Shown here: piece by piece, positions 1 through 6,797 of the stretch | Layout: each line of letters begins with the position of its first letter | Numbering within the stretch: the stretch's first letter is position 1 | From: Anaerolineales bacterium UBA5069 | GTDB taxonomy: Bacteria > Chloroflexota > Anaerolineae > Caldilineales > Caldilineaceae | DNA: 10,491 nucleotides | NCBI GenBank assembly: GCA_002415895.1 | Contig: DIAV01000225.1 | Coordinates: forward strand, 1 to 10,491 | Direction of reading: 5' to 3' | Notes under the pieces: generated by a model | The model's database searches: none | The model's input: the letters and a program-made list of their open reading frames with translations, nothing else | What the model was told of the DNA's origin: nothing | Program-made: the position numbers and the translations under genes

Positions 1-18
1 AGATGTGTATAAGAGACA
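1..18. other. Nextera/Tn5 mosaic-end adaptor remnant (sequencing artefact)
   Basis: The first 18 bases, AGATGTGTATAAGAGACA, equal the first 18 of the 19-base Tn5 mosaic end used in Nextera libraries; the 19th base should be G and is C here. A match of this length at the very first base of the sequence is best explained by untrimmed adaptor and not by a genomic transposon end. It introduces an in-frame TAA at 10-12 that falsely closes the gene starting downstream. Confidence 0.95.
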
Positions 19-1500
19 CCTACAGCAACGGCGCTTGCGACTTCGACAGTGGAGAGCGCATCGCCCGCAGTTGAGCCGGCCGAACCACTTGCGTCCATGA
101 CCCCACTGCCTGCAGCTACGCGCGTGGCGCAGTACGTGGATTCGTTGCCTGCAGCTGCATTCAGCGCACCTGGGCCAGTTGGCACCGTCGCTTTCTACGA
201 GTCCTCGGTAACCATTCCAACGTATCCGGTAGATGCGTTTCAGAGTGACGCACTCAGCCCCGTCTATGATTGGCCCTACCGACGTACGGACATTGAAGCC
301 TTTCGTGCTTCCAACGCCGCTCCGGTTGCGCGCACCTATGCCACGCTAATCCTTGAGAATCAGTATCTGCTGATCACAATTCTGCCCGAACTCGGCGGGC
401 GCATTCTGCAGGTTGTGCACAAGCCAACCGGCACGCGCATGTTCTATAACAACAAGGTTGTGAAGCCAACGGCCTGGGGTCCGCCCGAGCAGGCCGGATG
501 GCTTGCCTTGGGTGGCCTGGAGTGGGACCTGCCGGTGGAGGAGCATGGCTTGGCGTGGGGTGAGGCATGGGGCTACATCCCGCTCGTCTTCAGCACCGAG
601 CGCGCTGCCGTTACAGTGTTCACGCCACAAGATGGGCGCGCACTGACTGCGAGCATTACCATTGAACTGCTTGCAGGCGCAGCTTCTTTTTCCATTGAGC
701 CCACAATTACCAACGTGAGTGACCAGTCGCAACGCTTCAACTTTTGGCACAATGCCATGCTTGCGCCGGGCAGCGGTGCAGGCATCTCGCCTGCAATTCA
801 CTTCGTCCTGCCGACTGACAGCATGATGGTGCACTCCACGGGCGATGTGCGGCTGCCCGCTGCGGGCCAGCGCGTCACCTGGCCCATTTACAACGGGCGC
901 GACTTGAGTCGCCTGGCAACCTGGAGCCAATATGCGGGCATGTTCGAGTCGCCTGCCGCACACGGGCCCTTTGCAGCGGTCTATGATACGCAGCAGGATG
1001 CGGGCGCAGTGCGCACTTTCCCTGCTGGGGTGGCGCAGGGTAGCAAGATCTTCGCGTTAGGGGGCTCGGCGGCGCTCAGTGCAGCGCTCTACACTGATGA
1101 TGCCACCGGCTATGTGGAGCTTCACGGCGGGCTGGCGCCCACATTTGCACAACAGAGTGAACTTGCCCCCGGCGATGCAGTCTCATGGCGCGAAAGCTGG
1201 TATCCTGTGGCTGGCATGGGCGACCTGGCAACGGCCAACGAGCTTGTCGCGCTGGATGTGCAAACAAATGCAGATGGTGTCACAGTGGCGCTTTTCGCGG
1301 CCCACCCGCTTGACGCTGACATCCTCCTGCTCGATGCAGCGGGCGCAGAAGTCGCGCGCATGGCAGTGTCACTCAATCCGTCGGCCGCGCAGCATATCGC
1401 CTGGCCGGCGCGCGAGTTGGATCGACCAGTGGCTGCGGTGCACCTGGAAAACGTCGCCGGCAGTATACTGACATACGCCTTGCCTGGCTCGACAAAATAA
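19..1500 (+). CDS. DUF5107 (aldose-epimerase-like) secreted protein, N-terminus missing
   Basis: The largest open frame from a start codon begins at GTG 49 (483 aa), but the same frame is open back to the adaptor junction at 19. The true protein therefore starts off the contig, and residues 1-45 are an Ala/Pro/Thr-rich linker of the kind that follows a signal or lipoprotein peptide. Numbering from GTG 49, residues about 95-390 match my memory of the DUF5107 family: LENQYLLITILPELGGRIL (102-120) followed by TGTRMFYNN (127-135), then GGLEWDLPVEEHG (155-167), FNFWHNAML (230-238) and GYVELHGG ending in PGDAVSWRESWYPV (354-387). These form the large beta-sandwich of galactose-mutarotase-like proteins. 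Residues about 395-480 look like an extra small beta domain. A sugar-related or extracytoplasmic role is inferred; no enzymatic activity can be assigned. The next gene lies 61 bp downstream on the same strand and may be co-transcribed. Confidence 0.8.
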   Translation, partial: PTATALATSTVESASPAVEPAEPLASMTPLPAATRVAQYVDSLPAAAFSAPGPVGTVAFYESSVTIPTYPVDAFQSDALSPVYDWPYRRTDIEAFRASNAAPVARTYATLILENQYLLITILPELGGRILQVVHKPTGTRMFYNNKVVKPTAWGPPEQAGWLALGGLEWDLPVEEHGLAWGEAWGYIPLVFSTERAAVTVFTPQDGRALTASITIELLAGAASFSIEPTITNVSDQSQRFNFWHNAMLAPGSGAGISPAIHFVLPTDSMMVHSTGDVRLPAAGQRVTWPIYNGRDLSRLATWSQYAGMFESPAAHGPFAAVYDTQQDAGAVRTFPAGVAQGSKIFALGGSAALSAALYTDDATGYVELHGGLAPTFAQQSELAPGDAVSWRESWYPVAGMGDLATANELVALDVQTNADGVTVALFAAHPLDADILLLDAAGAEVARMAVSLNPSAAQHIAWPARELDRPVAAVHLENVAGSILTYALPGSTK

Positions 1501-1561
1501 GGCGCCGGCACACGCGATGCGCAGAGCGCAGCGCCGCTTTTGATGCGTGAGGAAAAGACGC

Positions 1562-3646
1562 GTGACACAAAGCAACAACCCACGCGGGAATGATCAATGG
1601 GCACAATCAGGCGCCGTGCCGCCCAATGCGCCTCCTGGGACACCCATACCCCCGAATAATCCAGCACCCAGCGGTGGATCACCGCGTGGCCGCTTTCCGC
1701 GCTGGGCAACAGGCATTATGGCAGCTGTCACGCTGCTGGCCCTGGCTATCGTCGTGTTATCGCTCGTGCTGGGTGTGCGCGCCGGCCAGGCGCAGATGCA
1801 ACTCAAACGCCAGCAGGAAATTGCCATCTCTTTGCAGAGGGCGACCGACCTCCGCGCCGACGGCCTTACCGCCGAAGCGATAGACGAATATCGCCATGTG
1901 CTGCAACTGGACCCGAGCAATGCTGCGGCCGGGCAAGGGCTTGAGTCCTTGCTTGCCGTATCGACGGGCAGCCAGCCGCAGCCGGCCGCAGCTATCCCAA
2001 CGGCGACTGCACCGGCAGGCGTGGCCGCACCGGTGGCCGCCGTAGCCAGCGATCAGGCGGACAGCAGCGCGCTGCTGCGGCCCCAGGCCGTGCTCTCCAC
2101 GGGTGGCACACCTGCCAATGCTGTTGCACTCACACCCCTGCCGGCCATGCCAGCCAATGGCGCGCAGGTGGCGCCTGCAACCACCGCGCCGGCACTGCCC
2201 GCAACAAGTGTTACGGATCAATTGGCGCGCGCCCAAACGGCTGCACGTGCAGGACGTTGGCAAGAAACCGTTTCGCTGCTCGAACCACTGGCAACGCAGG
2301 CCAGTGGCAACCCCACAATTGCCGGCCTGCTCTTTGATGGCTATGTGAATCTGGCGGTGGAACGTGACAATGAGGACCAGCTCGAAGCCGCGCTAAGCTA
2401 CTATGACAAGGCGCTGACCATCCGGCCCACCGTTATTGAAGTGCAAACCGAGCGCACGCTCATTGCCGACTATTTGGATGTATTGACAGCCTGGGATGTT
2501 GACTGGGCCACCGCCGTGGCAATCCTCACGCGCATGTATGCCACGGATCCACAATATCGAGACGTGACACCCCGCCTGGCCGAGGCCTTGCTTGCTTATG
2601 GCGACAGCCTTGCCGGCGAGGGTGACTGGTGCACCGCAGCCGCCCAGTTTGAAAGCGCAACAGCCGTGGGCACACCGGGCACAGCGTTACTCACAAGTCT
2701 GGCGCAGGCGACAACCGCCTGCCAAAACGGGGGCACGCCAGTGGCAGGCGCGCCGTCCGCAGCGACAACGCAGACGCCAATTGCCGGCGACACAACGGTC
2801 GCGCGCCCGGTCAACGGCGCAGGGCCCACTGTTGGCCGCATACTCTACTCATCTGTAGATGGGGTGGATGGCCGCACGCGCATCTTTGCCCAGCCCGCCG
2901 CCGGCGGTGCGGCCACTGTCGTCATTGAGGATGGCGCGCAGCCTTCGTTGCGCGCCGATGGCCTGCGGTACGTTTATCGCAACATGCGCACCGATCAGGG
3001 CGGCATTAGCGCGCTCGATCCATCAACCGGTATTTTCTTCCGCATTACCGACTATTCTGAAGATACACTGCCCAGTTGGGACCCCACGGGAGGACGCGTT
3101 GTCTTTGCGAGCAACCGAGAGGGCGACCGCCGCTGGCGCCTCTACGCTGTCTGGGCGGAAGCCAATGGCGAAGTCTCAACGCTAAGCTTCGGTGAGGCGC
3201 CTGCGTGGAGCCCTGTTGCCGATCGCATTGCCCATCGTGGCTGTGACGACACAGGCAACGGCTGTGGAATTTGGCTGATGGATGGCACAGGCGCAGAGCG
3301 CACGCCGCTCACCAACGTGCCCGGTGACAATCGCCCGGCATGGTCACCCAACGGCTCCTCAATTGTCTTCATGAGCGATGGGCGCGACGGCAACATGGAG
3401 ATCTACCGCGTTGACGTCTCAGCCACAGGCGCCGCCGGGCCGGTCACGCGCCTAACGGAGAGCGCAGCCATTGACGCCGCACCGGCGGTCAGCCCGGATG
3501 GGCAGTGGGTTACATTCCTCAGCAATCGCGACGGCGCGTGGAAGCTCTTTGCTGTGCCGCTTAGTGGCGGTCAGGCGCAGCTTGTCTCCCCACTCAAGGG
3601 GGATGTGGGCGACTGGCACAGCCAAAGCATTTTGTGGACGCGATAG
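1562..3646 (+). CDS. Single-pass membrane protein with TPR repeats and TolB/PD40-like beta-propeller
   Basis: The product is 694 aa from GTG 1562. This start is preferred over an in-frame GTG at 1547 because GAGGA (1549-1553) sits 8 nt before it. Domains in order: a Pro/Asn/Gly-rich N-terminal tail (1-45, presumably cytoplasmic); one membrane helix (about 49-72, flanked by Arg); a TPR-like helical pair (about 85-120, LRADGLTAEAIDEYRHVLQL); an Ala/Pro/Thr linker (about 134-217); a second helical block with TPR character (220-370, including LEAALSYYDKALTIRP); another linker; and a propeller (425-694). The propeller shows repeated PD40/TolB-type blades: SWDPTGGRVVFASNREGD (505-522), AWSPVADRIAHRG, AWSPNGSSIVFMSDGRDGN and AVSPDGQWVTFLSNRDG. 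Such propellers usually bind proteins or peptidoglycan-associated partners outside the membrane. The function is not known, and a scaffold or sensor for extracytoplasmic proteins is inference. It may form an operon with the DUF5107 gene 61 bp upstream; a strong terminator follows. Confidence 0.85.
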   Translation: MTQSNNPRGNDQWAQSGAVPPNAPPGTPIPPNNPAPSGGSPRGRFPRWATGIMAAVTLLALAIVVLSLVLGVRAGQAQMQLKRQQEIAISLQRATDLRADGLTAEAIDEYRHVLQLDPSNAAAGQGLESLLAVSTGSQPQPAAAIPTATAPAGVAAPVAAVASDQADSSALLRPQAVLSTGGTPANAVALTPLPAMPANGAQVAPATTAPALPATSVTDQLARAQTAARAGRWQETVSLLEPLATQASGNPTIAGLLFDGYVNLAVERDNEDQLEAALSYYDKALTIRPTVIEVQTERTLIADYLDVLTAWDVDWATAVAILTRMYATDPQYRDVTPRLAEALLAYGDSLAGEGDWCTAAAQFESATAVGTPGTALLTSLAQATTACQNGGTPVAGAPSAATTQTPIAGDTTVARPVNGAGPTVGRILYSSVDGVDGRTRIFAQPAAGGAATVVIEDGAQPSLRADGLRYVYRNMRTDQGGISALDPSTGIFFRITDYSEDTLPSWDPTGGRVVFASNREGDRRWRLYAVWAEANGEVSTLSFGEAPAWSPVADRIAHRGCDDTGNGCGIWLMDGTGAERTPLTNVPGDNRPAWSPNGSSIVFMSDGRDGNMEIYRVDVSATGAAGPVTRLTESAAIDAAPAVSPDGQWVTFLSNRDGAWKLFAVPLSGGQAQLVSPLKGDVGDWHSQSILWTR

Positions 3647-3671
3647 GGCGCGGTGGTGTTTAGCTGCAAAT

Positions 3672-3709
3672 ACAGAGGGCTGCCCAAACGGGCAGCCCTC
3701 TGTTTGTTC
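3672..3709 (+). terminator. Intrinsic terminator between convergent genes
   Basis: A perfect 14-bp stem (3672-3685 with 3690-3703, core CAGAGGGCTGCCC) closes on the 4-nt loop AAAC and is followed by TTTGTT. It lies 25 nt after the propeller gene's stop and 32 nt from the stop of the convergent minus-strand gene. The minus-strand side has only a short T-run (complement of AAA at 3668-3670), so it should act mainly on plus-strand transcripts and possibly on both. Confidence 0.9.
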
Positions 3710-3734
3710 ACGCAAGCGACCGGAAGAACCAACT

Positions 3735-4973
3735 CTACATGGACGAATCAGCGCCCTCAAGCATCTGGTCCAGCGGCACAATCATGGCGCCTTCGGGCGC
3801 CTCAATCGTCACATCGCCGTTGATGTTGCTGTTCTCTGCAGCAACGTTAAGCGCAAAGTAGGGTGAGCCACTGACAGCGGGCGTAGAGCCCTCACCCAGC
3901 ATGGCGCCTGCCATGTTGATGAGCGAACCGAGGTCCCACTCCACGTTGGTCTCCGTTGTGTAAACAAAGAGATCGTCAAGGCCAATGGTGTTGACGGTTG
4001 CCCACTGCAGACCCGAGAGCAGCATGGGGGCCAGCATGGGCAGCATGTCGGCCACCATCTGGACATCGGCATCGGTCATCGGCACGTCCTGGCCCATTTC
4101 GGCCTGCATGGCGGCCTGTGCCTGCACCTGCTGCACGATCATGTCAATCACAGCCGGGTCAGCAAGGAAGCCGCCCAGATCAAATGTGTGGAGGAATTGG
4201 GCGACCTCGACATCACCAACGGTCGTGTCGTCAAGCCGCTCAACCTGGGTGTTGGCCTCAACCGCGGCCTGCATTTCGGGGTTCGCACCCATACTGCCAC
4301 CCATCATGGCTCCCATTGTGGCCGGGTCCATCTCGGACATGCCATCTTCAAGGGTAGACAGCGACTGCTCCATGGTGGCATCGAGGAAGCCAACGATATC
4401 AAAGCCAATCCAGCCGGAGAGGCCGGGAACGACCTGCGCCAGATCGTCGAGATTGGCGTAGAAGAAGCCGTCAACCAGACGCAGCGGGAGATTCAACGTC
4501 TCGGGGATGGCTACGCCGGCCTGCTGCGAAAGCAGCGCCGCAACCTGCTGCGAGAGGGCAATGTCCAGCGTTATGTCGAAGCTTGCATTTTCGTAGAAGC
4601 CAAGACCCATCGCCATTGTCTCTTCCATCATCGAGGCGGGGTCAACTTCGGTGTCCTGCATTCTGGCCTGGAATTCCAGCGCCTGGGCCATGAACTCGGG
4701 GTCAAATGCAAAGCTGCCGTCCGAGACAATGCCAAAGGAGATGTCACTGGGCAGGCTGGGCACGTCCGTCAGCGCGAAGGCAAAATCCATCGTCGCGTCA
4801 TAGGAGGTGATTTCCTGACTGGCAGTCCTGGAATCCTGGAGCAATGTACAGTCGTCATCGGAAAGATCGCCACAGGGAACAGGCGGCTGCGAGGGCGCAT
4901 CCTGAGCAAAGGCGGCTGCAGGCATGGCGAGAAGCGCGACCAGCAGGGTCAATACCAGCAAAATCCTACGCAT
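3735..4973 (-). CDS. Secreted lysine-free, acidic, Met-rich protein of unknown function
   Basis: The start is ATG 4973, because AAAGGA (plus-strand positions 4983-4988) lies 9 nt upstream of it; the in-frame ATG at 4991 has no ribosome-binding site. The product is 412 aa. It begins with a Sec signal peptide (RR, then a hydrophobic core LLVLTLLVALLAM, likely cleaved after AFA at residue 23). There is no lipobox Cys, but Cys34 and Cys42 could form a disulfide. The mature chain has no lysine, four arginines and about 60 Asp/Glu. Met-rich stretches occur around SMMEETMAMG, DGMSEMDPATMGAMMGG and DMLPMLAPMLL. Alternating strand-like segments such as LPLRLVDGFFYANLDDLA and GLDDLFVYTTETNVEWDLG resemble LolA/LppX-type lipid-binding folds, but this is only an impression. 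It is transcribed alone, convergent to the propeller gene and divergent from the GNAT gene. The reading frame is convincing; the function is unknown. Confidence 0.85.
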   Translation of the reverse strand: MRRILLVLTLLVALLAMPAAAFAQDAPSQPPVPCGDLSDDDCTLLQDSRTASQEITSYDATMDFAFALTDVPSLPSDISFGIVSDGSFAFDPEFMAQALEFQARMQDTEVDPASMMEETMAMGLGFYENASFDITLDIALSQQVAALLSQQAGVAIPETLNLPLRLVDGFFYANLDDLAQVVPGLSGWIGFDIVGFLDATMEQSLSTLEDGMSEMDPATMGAMMGGSMGANPEMQAAVEANTQVERLDDTTVGDVEVAQFLHTFDLGGFLADPAVIDMIVQQVQAQAAMQAEMGQDVPMTDADVQMVADMLPMLAPMLLSGLQWATVNTIGLDDLFVYTTETNVEWDLGSLINMAGAMLGEGSTPAVSGSPYFALNVAAENSNINGDVTIEAPEGAMIVPLDQMLEGADSSM

Positions 4974-5189
4974 TGGGTCGATTCCTTTCATGGAATGGCT
5001 TGGATGATGATTTAACGCAAGGGAGTTTTGCACGATTCCGACTGCTTGCGGGTGGATAGGCTGCGCCGCCGCATTGTACGCACCTGCGACACGTGGCATT
5101 GCAGCACGGCGCCCGCTGGCGCTGAGGCGCTGACCTTGCCTAAAATGCAAAGGCCGCCCGTTTGCAGTCTACACGCCCTCATCACTACG

Positions 5190-5202
5190 CAATGTAACAT
5201 TG
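5190..5202. promoter_or_regulatory. Perfect inverted repeat CAATGT-A-ACATTG (possible operator)
   Basis: There are six perfectly paired bases on each side of a central A, in the divergent intergenic region about 150 bp upstream of the plus-strand promoter. It shares the core TGTAAC with the palindrome at 5348-5361. A 13-bp perfect symmetric site of this kind is typical of a dimeric regulator's binding site. No regulator gene lies in the window. Confidence 0.35.
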
Positions 5203-5310
5203 GTTGGTTTCGCGCCGGCGCATACGCTACTTTTCACGTGGAAGGGGACGCAACCGTGGCTGTGCACACTCGAGTCTACCACGCCCAGAGGCGCAAGGCA
5301 ACGCTTTCGG

Positions 5311-5327
5311 GTTAAGACTTTATTAAC
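5311..5327. repeat. AT-rich inverted repeat GTTAA-N7-TTAAC
   Basis: Arms 5311-5315 and 5323-5327 are perfect inverted copies separated by 7 nt, about 27 bp upstream of the -35 box of the GNAT gene promoter. It could be an upstream regulator site or simply part of the AT-rich upstream promoter region. The short arms make chance occurrence possible. Confidence 0.3.
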
Positions 5328-5347
5328 ATAACGTTTAGTGTATCGCG

Positions 5348-5361
5348 GGTTACTTGTAACC
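5348..5361. promoter_or_regulatory. Operator-like palindrome GGTTAC-TT-GTAACC over the -35 box
   Basis: The 6-bp arms (5348-5353 and 5356-5361) are perfect inverted copies around TT. The -35 hexamer (5354-5359) lies inside the palindrome, so a protein bound here would block RNA polymerase. This arrangement is classic for a repressor operator. The regulator cannot be named. Confidence 0.5.
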
Positions 5362-5382
5362 AACCCTGAATTGGGCTACAAT
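5354..5382 (+). promoter_or_regulatory. Sigma70-type promoter for the tandem-GNAT gene
   Basis: TTGTAA (5354-5359; 4 of 6 to TTGACA) is followed by a 17-bp spacer and TACAAT (5377-5382; 5 of 6 to TATAAT), in the only AT-rich patch of the intergenic region. Transcription would start near 5389, leaving a leader of about 115 nt before GTG 5504. Confidence 0.7.
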
Positions 5383-5460
5383 GTGCGCGTGGAAAATTAG
5401 AACATATGTATTGCGCAGCACTTGTGGTAAGACGGACCCGCAGCGGGACGGATTTGCATT

Positions 5461-5481
5461 GGGCCGGCCCCAGGCTGGCCC
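5461..5481 (+). promoter_or_regulatory. GC-rich leader hairpin before the GNAT gene
   Basis: GGGCCGGCC (5461-5469) pairs with GGCTGGCCC (5473-5481) over a 3-nt loop CCA: nine pairs, one of them G-U. It ends 7 nt before the GGAG ribosome-binding element at 5489-5492. No T-run follows, so it is not a terminator. It could stabilise the message or affect initiation. Confidence 0.45.
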
Positions 5482-5503
5482 AGGTTATGGAGCATAGAGA
5501 CAG

Positions 5504-6730
5504 GTGATTCGCCCCTTTCAGCCCGGCGACACATTCCTTCTGCAGCGCCTGCAAAGGCAGGCTCCCAAGCTGAATGTTGCACAAGCTTTGCTGCAACCTC
5601 GCTCGCCGGTTTGGGCTGCACTAACAGCCGGCAACCCTTTGCACCAGGCCAAAGTCGCCACCTACGTGCTGCACCAAAACGGGCACGGTTTGGCGCGTTC
5701 GGGCTTTGTGCAGGCGCAGCGTCGGCCTGGGCGCAGCGATGTGGACATTCTCATGCTCGCCCCTGCGCTGGACACCCGCACCGGCCACCCGGCCATATGG
5801 GAGAAGCTGCTTGCCCATTGTATTGTTGAGGGCACACAAGAGAGCACGGCGCGCATTTATGCGGACGTGCCGGACCAGCCGCTGCTCGTCAATACCTTTG
5901 CGCACGTCGGCTTCGGTGTCTATGCCAGGCAGAGCATATGGCGACTTGCGCCCAATGAGGTTGCGAATTACGCGACGCAGCACGCGTCAATTCCTGCATT
6001 GCACGCGGCCGCGGCACAGCGCGCAACGGGTGCGCCGACAACCCACGTGCGCATGGCGCAGCGCAGCGATGAATGGGAACTGCAGCGCCTCTACGCACGC
6101 GTAACGCCGCGCGCCGTGCAGCGTGCTGAGGGCGTGCTTGTTGATGCAGGCTCGCGCCCGCCGATTCTCGATTGGTGGCTGGGCGGTGATGTGCAAACCT
6201 TTGTCAGCGGCGACGGCGCCGGCGCAGCCGAGGCACTGAACGGCTGCCTGCGGGTCGTCTCCACGCGCACAGGCGTCTGGATGCAACTGTGGGCGGATGC
6301 CCACCGCACCGACGCTGACGCGGCCAAGGCGCTGCTTGGTAACGCGCTTCGGTTCGTGCAGAACCAGCGGCGACGCAGACCAATCTACATCCCTGTGCGC
6401 GACTATCAGGGTGGGCTGGGTCCTCTCCTCAGCGATTTTGGCTTTGCGCCCTTTGCCGATCACGCCAAAATGGTCAAGCATCTGCTCCAGCGCGTGGTCG
6501 AAACTGAGAATGTCCGCCAACTTGTAGTGGAGCCGGCGTCTGAAATCGTCGTCACCGCAGGCGGATACAGTCCACCGCCAATCCGCACCGACAGCGTGCG
6601 CGGGATGGGCGGGCCGCTGCTGCGTCACCGTACCGGCAGCGCACACACCCATACGGCGGCGACAAGCTCGACAGCTTTACGTGCGCAGGGCCAGGACGTG
6701 GAACAGGACGAAGCTGCATATCGTCGATAG
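5504..6730 (+). CDS. Tandem GNAT-fold protein with degenerate acetyl-CoA motifs
   Basis: The product is 408 aa from GTG 5504. GGAG (5489-5492) lies 11 nt upstream, and the N-terminus MIRPFQPGD is a usual GNAT opening (strand 1). The first GNAT-like half spans about 1-150: a predicted strand DVDILMLAPAL (79-89), a helix at 96-110, and the terminal motif FAHVGFGVYARQSIWRL (132-148). The second half spans about 180-330 and repeats the plan, starting HVRMAQRSDEWELQRLY and ending SDFGFAPFADHAKMVKHL (310-327). In both halves the pyrophosphate-binding loop Q/R-x-x-G-x-G/A is not recognisable (TRTGHPA and HRTDADA occupy that place), so catalysis is doubtful; a binding or regulatory role is possible. 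Residues 330-408 are a polar tail, probably disordered. It has its own promoter with a possible operator. Confidence 0.75.
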   Translation: MIRPFQPGDTFLLQRLQRQAPKLNVAQALLQPRSPVWAALTAGNPLHQAKVATYVLHQNGHGLARSGFVQAQRRPGRSDVDILMLAPALDTRTGHPAIWEKLLAHCIVEGTQESTARIYADVPDQPLLVNTFAHVGFGVYARQSIWRLAPNEVANYATQHASIPALHAAAAQRATGAPTTHVRMAQRSDEWELQRLYARVTPRAVQRAEGVLVDAGSRPPILDWWLGGDVQTFVSGDGAGAAEALNGCLRVVSTRTGVWMQLWADAHRTDADAAKALLGNALRFVQNQRRRRPIYIPVRDYQGGLGPLLSDFGFAPFADHAKMVKHLLQRVVETENVRQLVVEPASEIVVTAGGYSPPPIRTDSVRGMGGPLLRHRTGSAHTHTAATSSTALRAQGQDVEQDEAAYRR

Positions 6731-6756
6731 CACAGGTATCAGGTATGTAGCACAGG
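6728..6756. repeat. Short direct repeats just after the GNAT gene
   Basis: TAGCACAGG occurs at 6728-6736 and again at 6748-6756, exactly 20 bp apart (about two helical turns). Between and overlapping them is a perfect tandem pair CAGGTAT (6733-6739, 6740-6746). A small inverted repeat, TGGCC-N5-GGCCA (6759-6773), follows. These could be binding sites or chance. Confidence 0.4.
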
Positions 6757-6785
6757 CGTGGCCACACCGGCCAGGTTGATTGCAC

Positions 6786-6792
6786 AAGGAGG
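6786..6792 (+). promoter_or_regulatory. Full-consensus Shine-Dalgarno AAGGAGG
   Basis: This is the strongest ribosome-binding site in the window. It lies 5 nt before ATG 6798 in otherwise non-coding DNA. The stretch AGGAGG-TTGAC-ATG closely resembles the start of darA (AGGAGGAGATTGACA-ATG), which supports real translation initiation here. Confidence 0.55.
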
Positions 6793-6797
6793 TTGAC

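Larger units (their letters stand above)
4974..5503. other. Divergent intergenic region (530 bp), regulatory
   Basis: No convincing gene is present. The region separates the minus-strand secreted protein (ATG at 4973) from the plus-strand GNAT protein (GTG at 5504) and must carry both promoters. The core at about 5305-5400 is AT-rich against GC-rich surroundings and holds the plus-strand promoter and several inverted repeats, listed separately. The promoter for the minus-strand gene is unclear: a TACAAT-like -10 exists on the minus strand (plus-strand ATTGTA at 5073-5078) but without a good -35. The transcribed leader of the GNAT gene (about 5389-5503) contains the inverted repeat CCCGC-A-GCGGG (5437-5447) flanked by GACGGA direct repeats (5431-5436, 5447-5452). 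Confidence 0.6.

Noticed and set aside
1543..1593. 16-codon ORF starting at ATG 1543 ahead of the propeller gene
   Set aside because: There is no ribosome-binding site before it, and it overlaps the Shine-Dalgarno and start of the larger, well-supported gene.
4188..5015. 275-codon plus-strand frame opposite the acidic secreted protein
   Set aside because: It is fully antisense to a gene with a signal peptide and a good Shine-Dalgarno, and has no motif or ribosome-binding site of its own. The lysine-free protein's codon use explains the long antisense opening.
5028..5315. 95-codon plus-strand frame in the divergent intergenic region
   Set aside because: It starts at TTG with a purine run only 2 nt away, shows no family resemblance, and would run into the promoter region of the GNAT gene.
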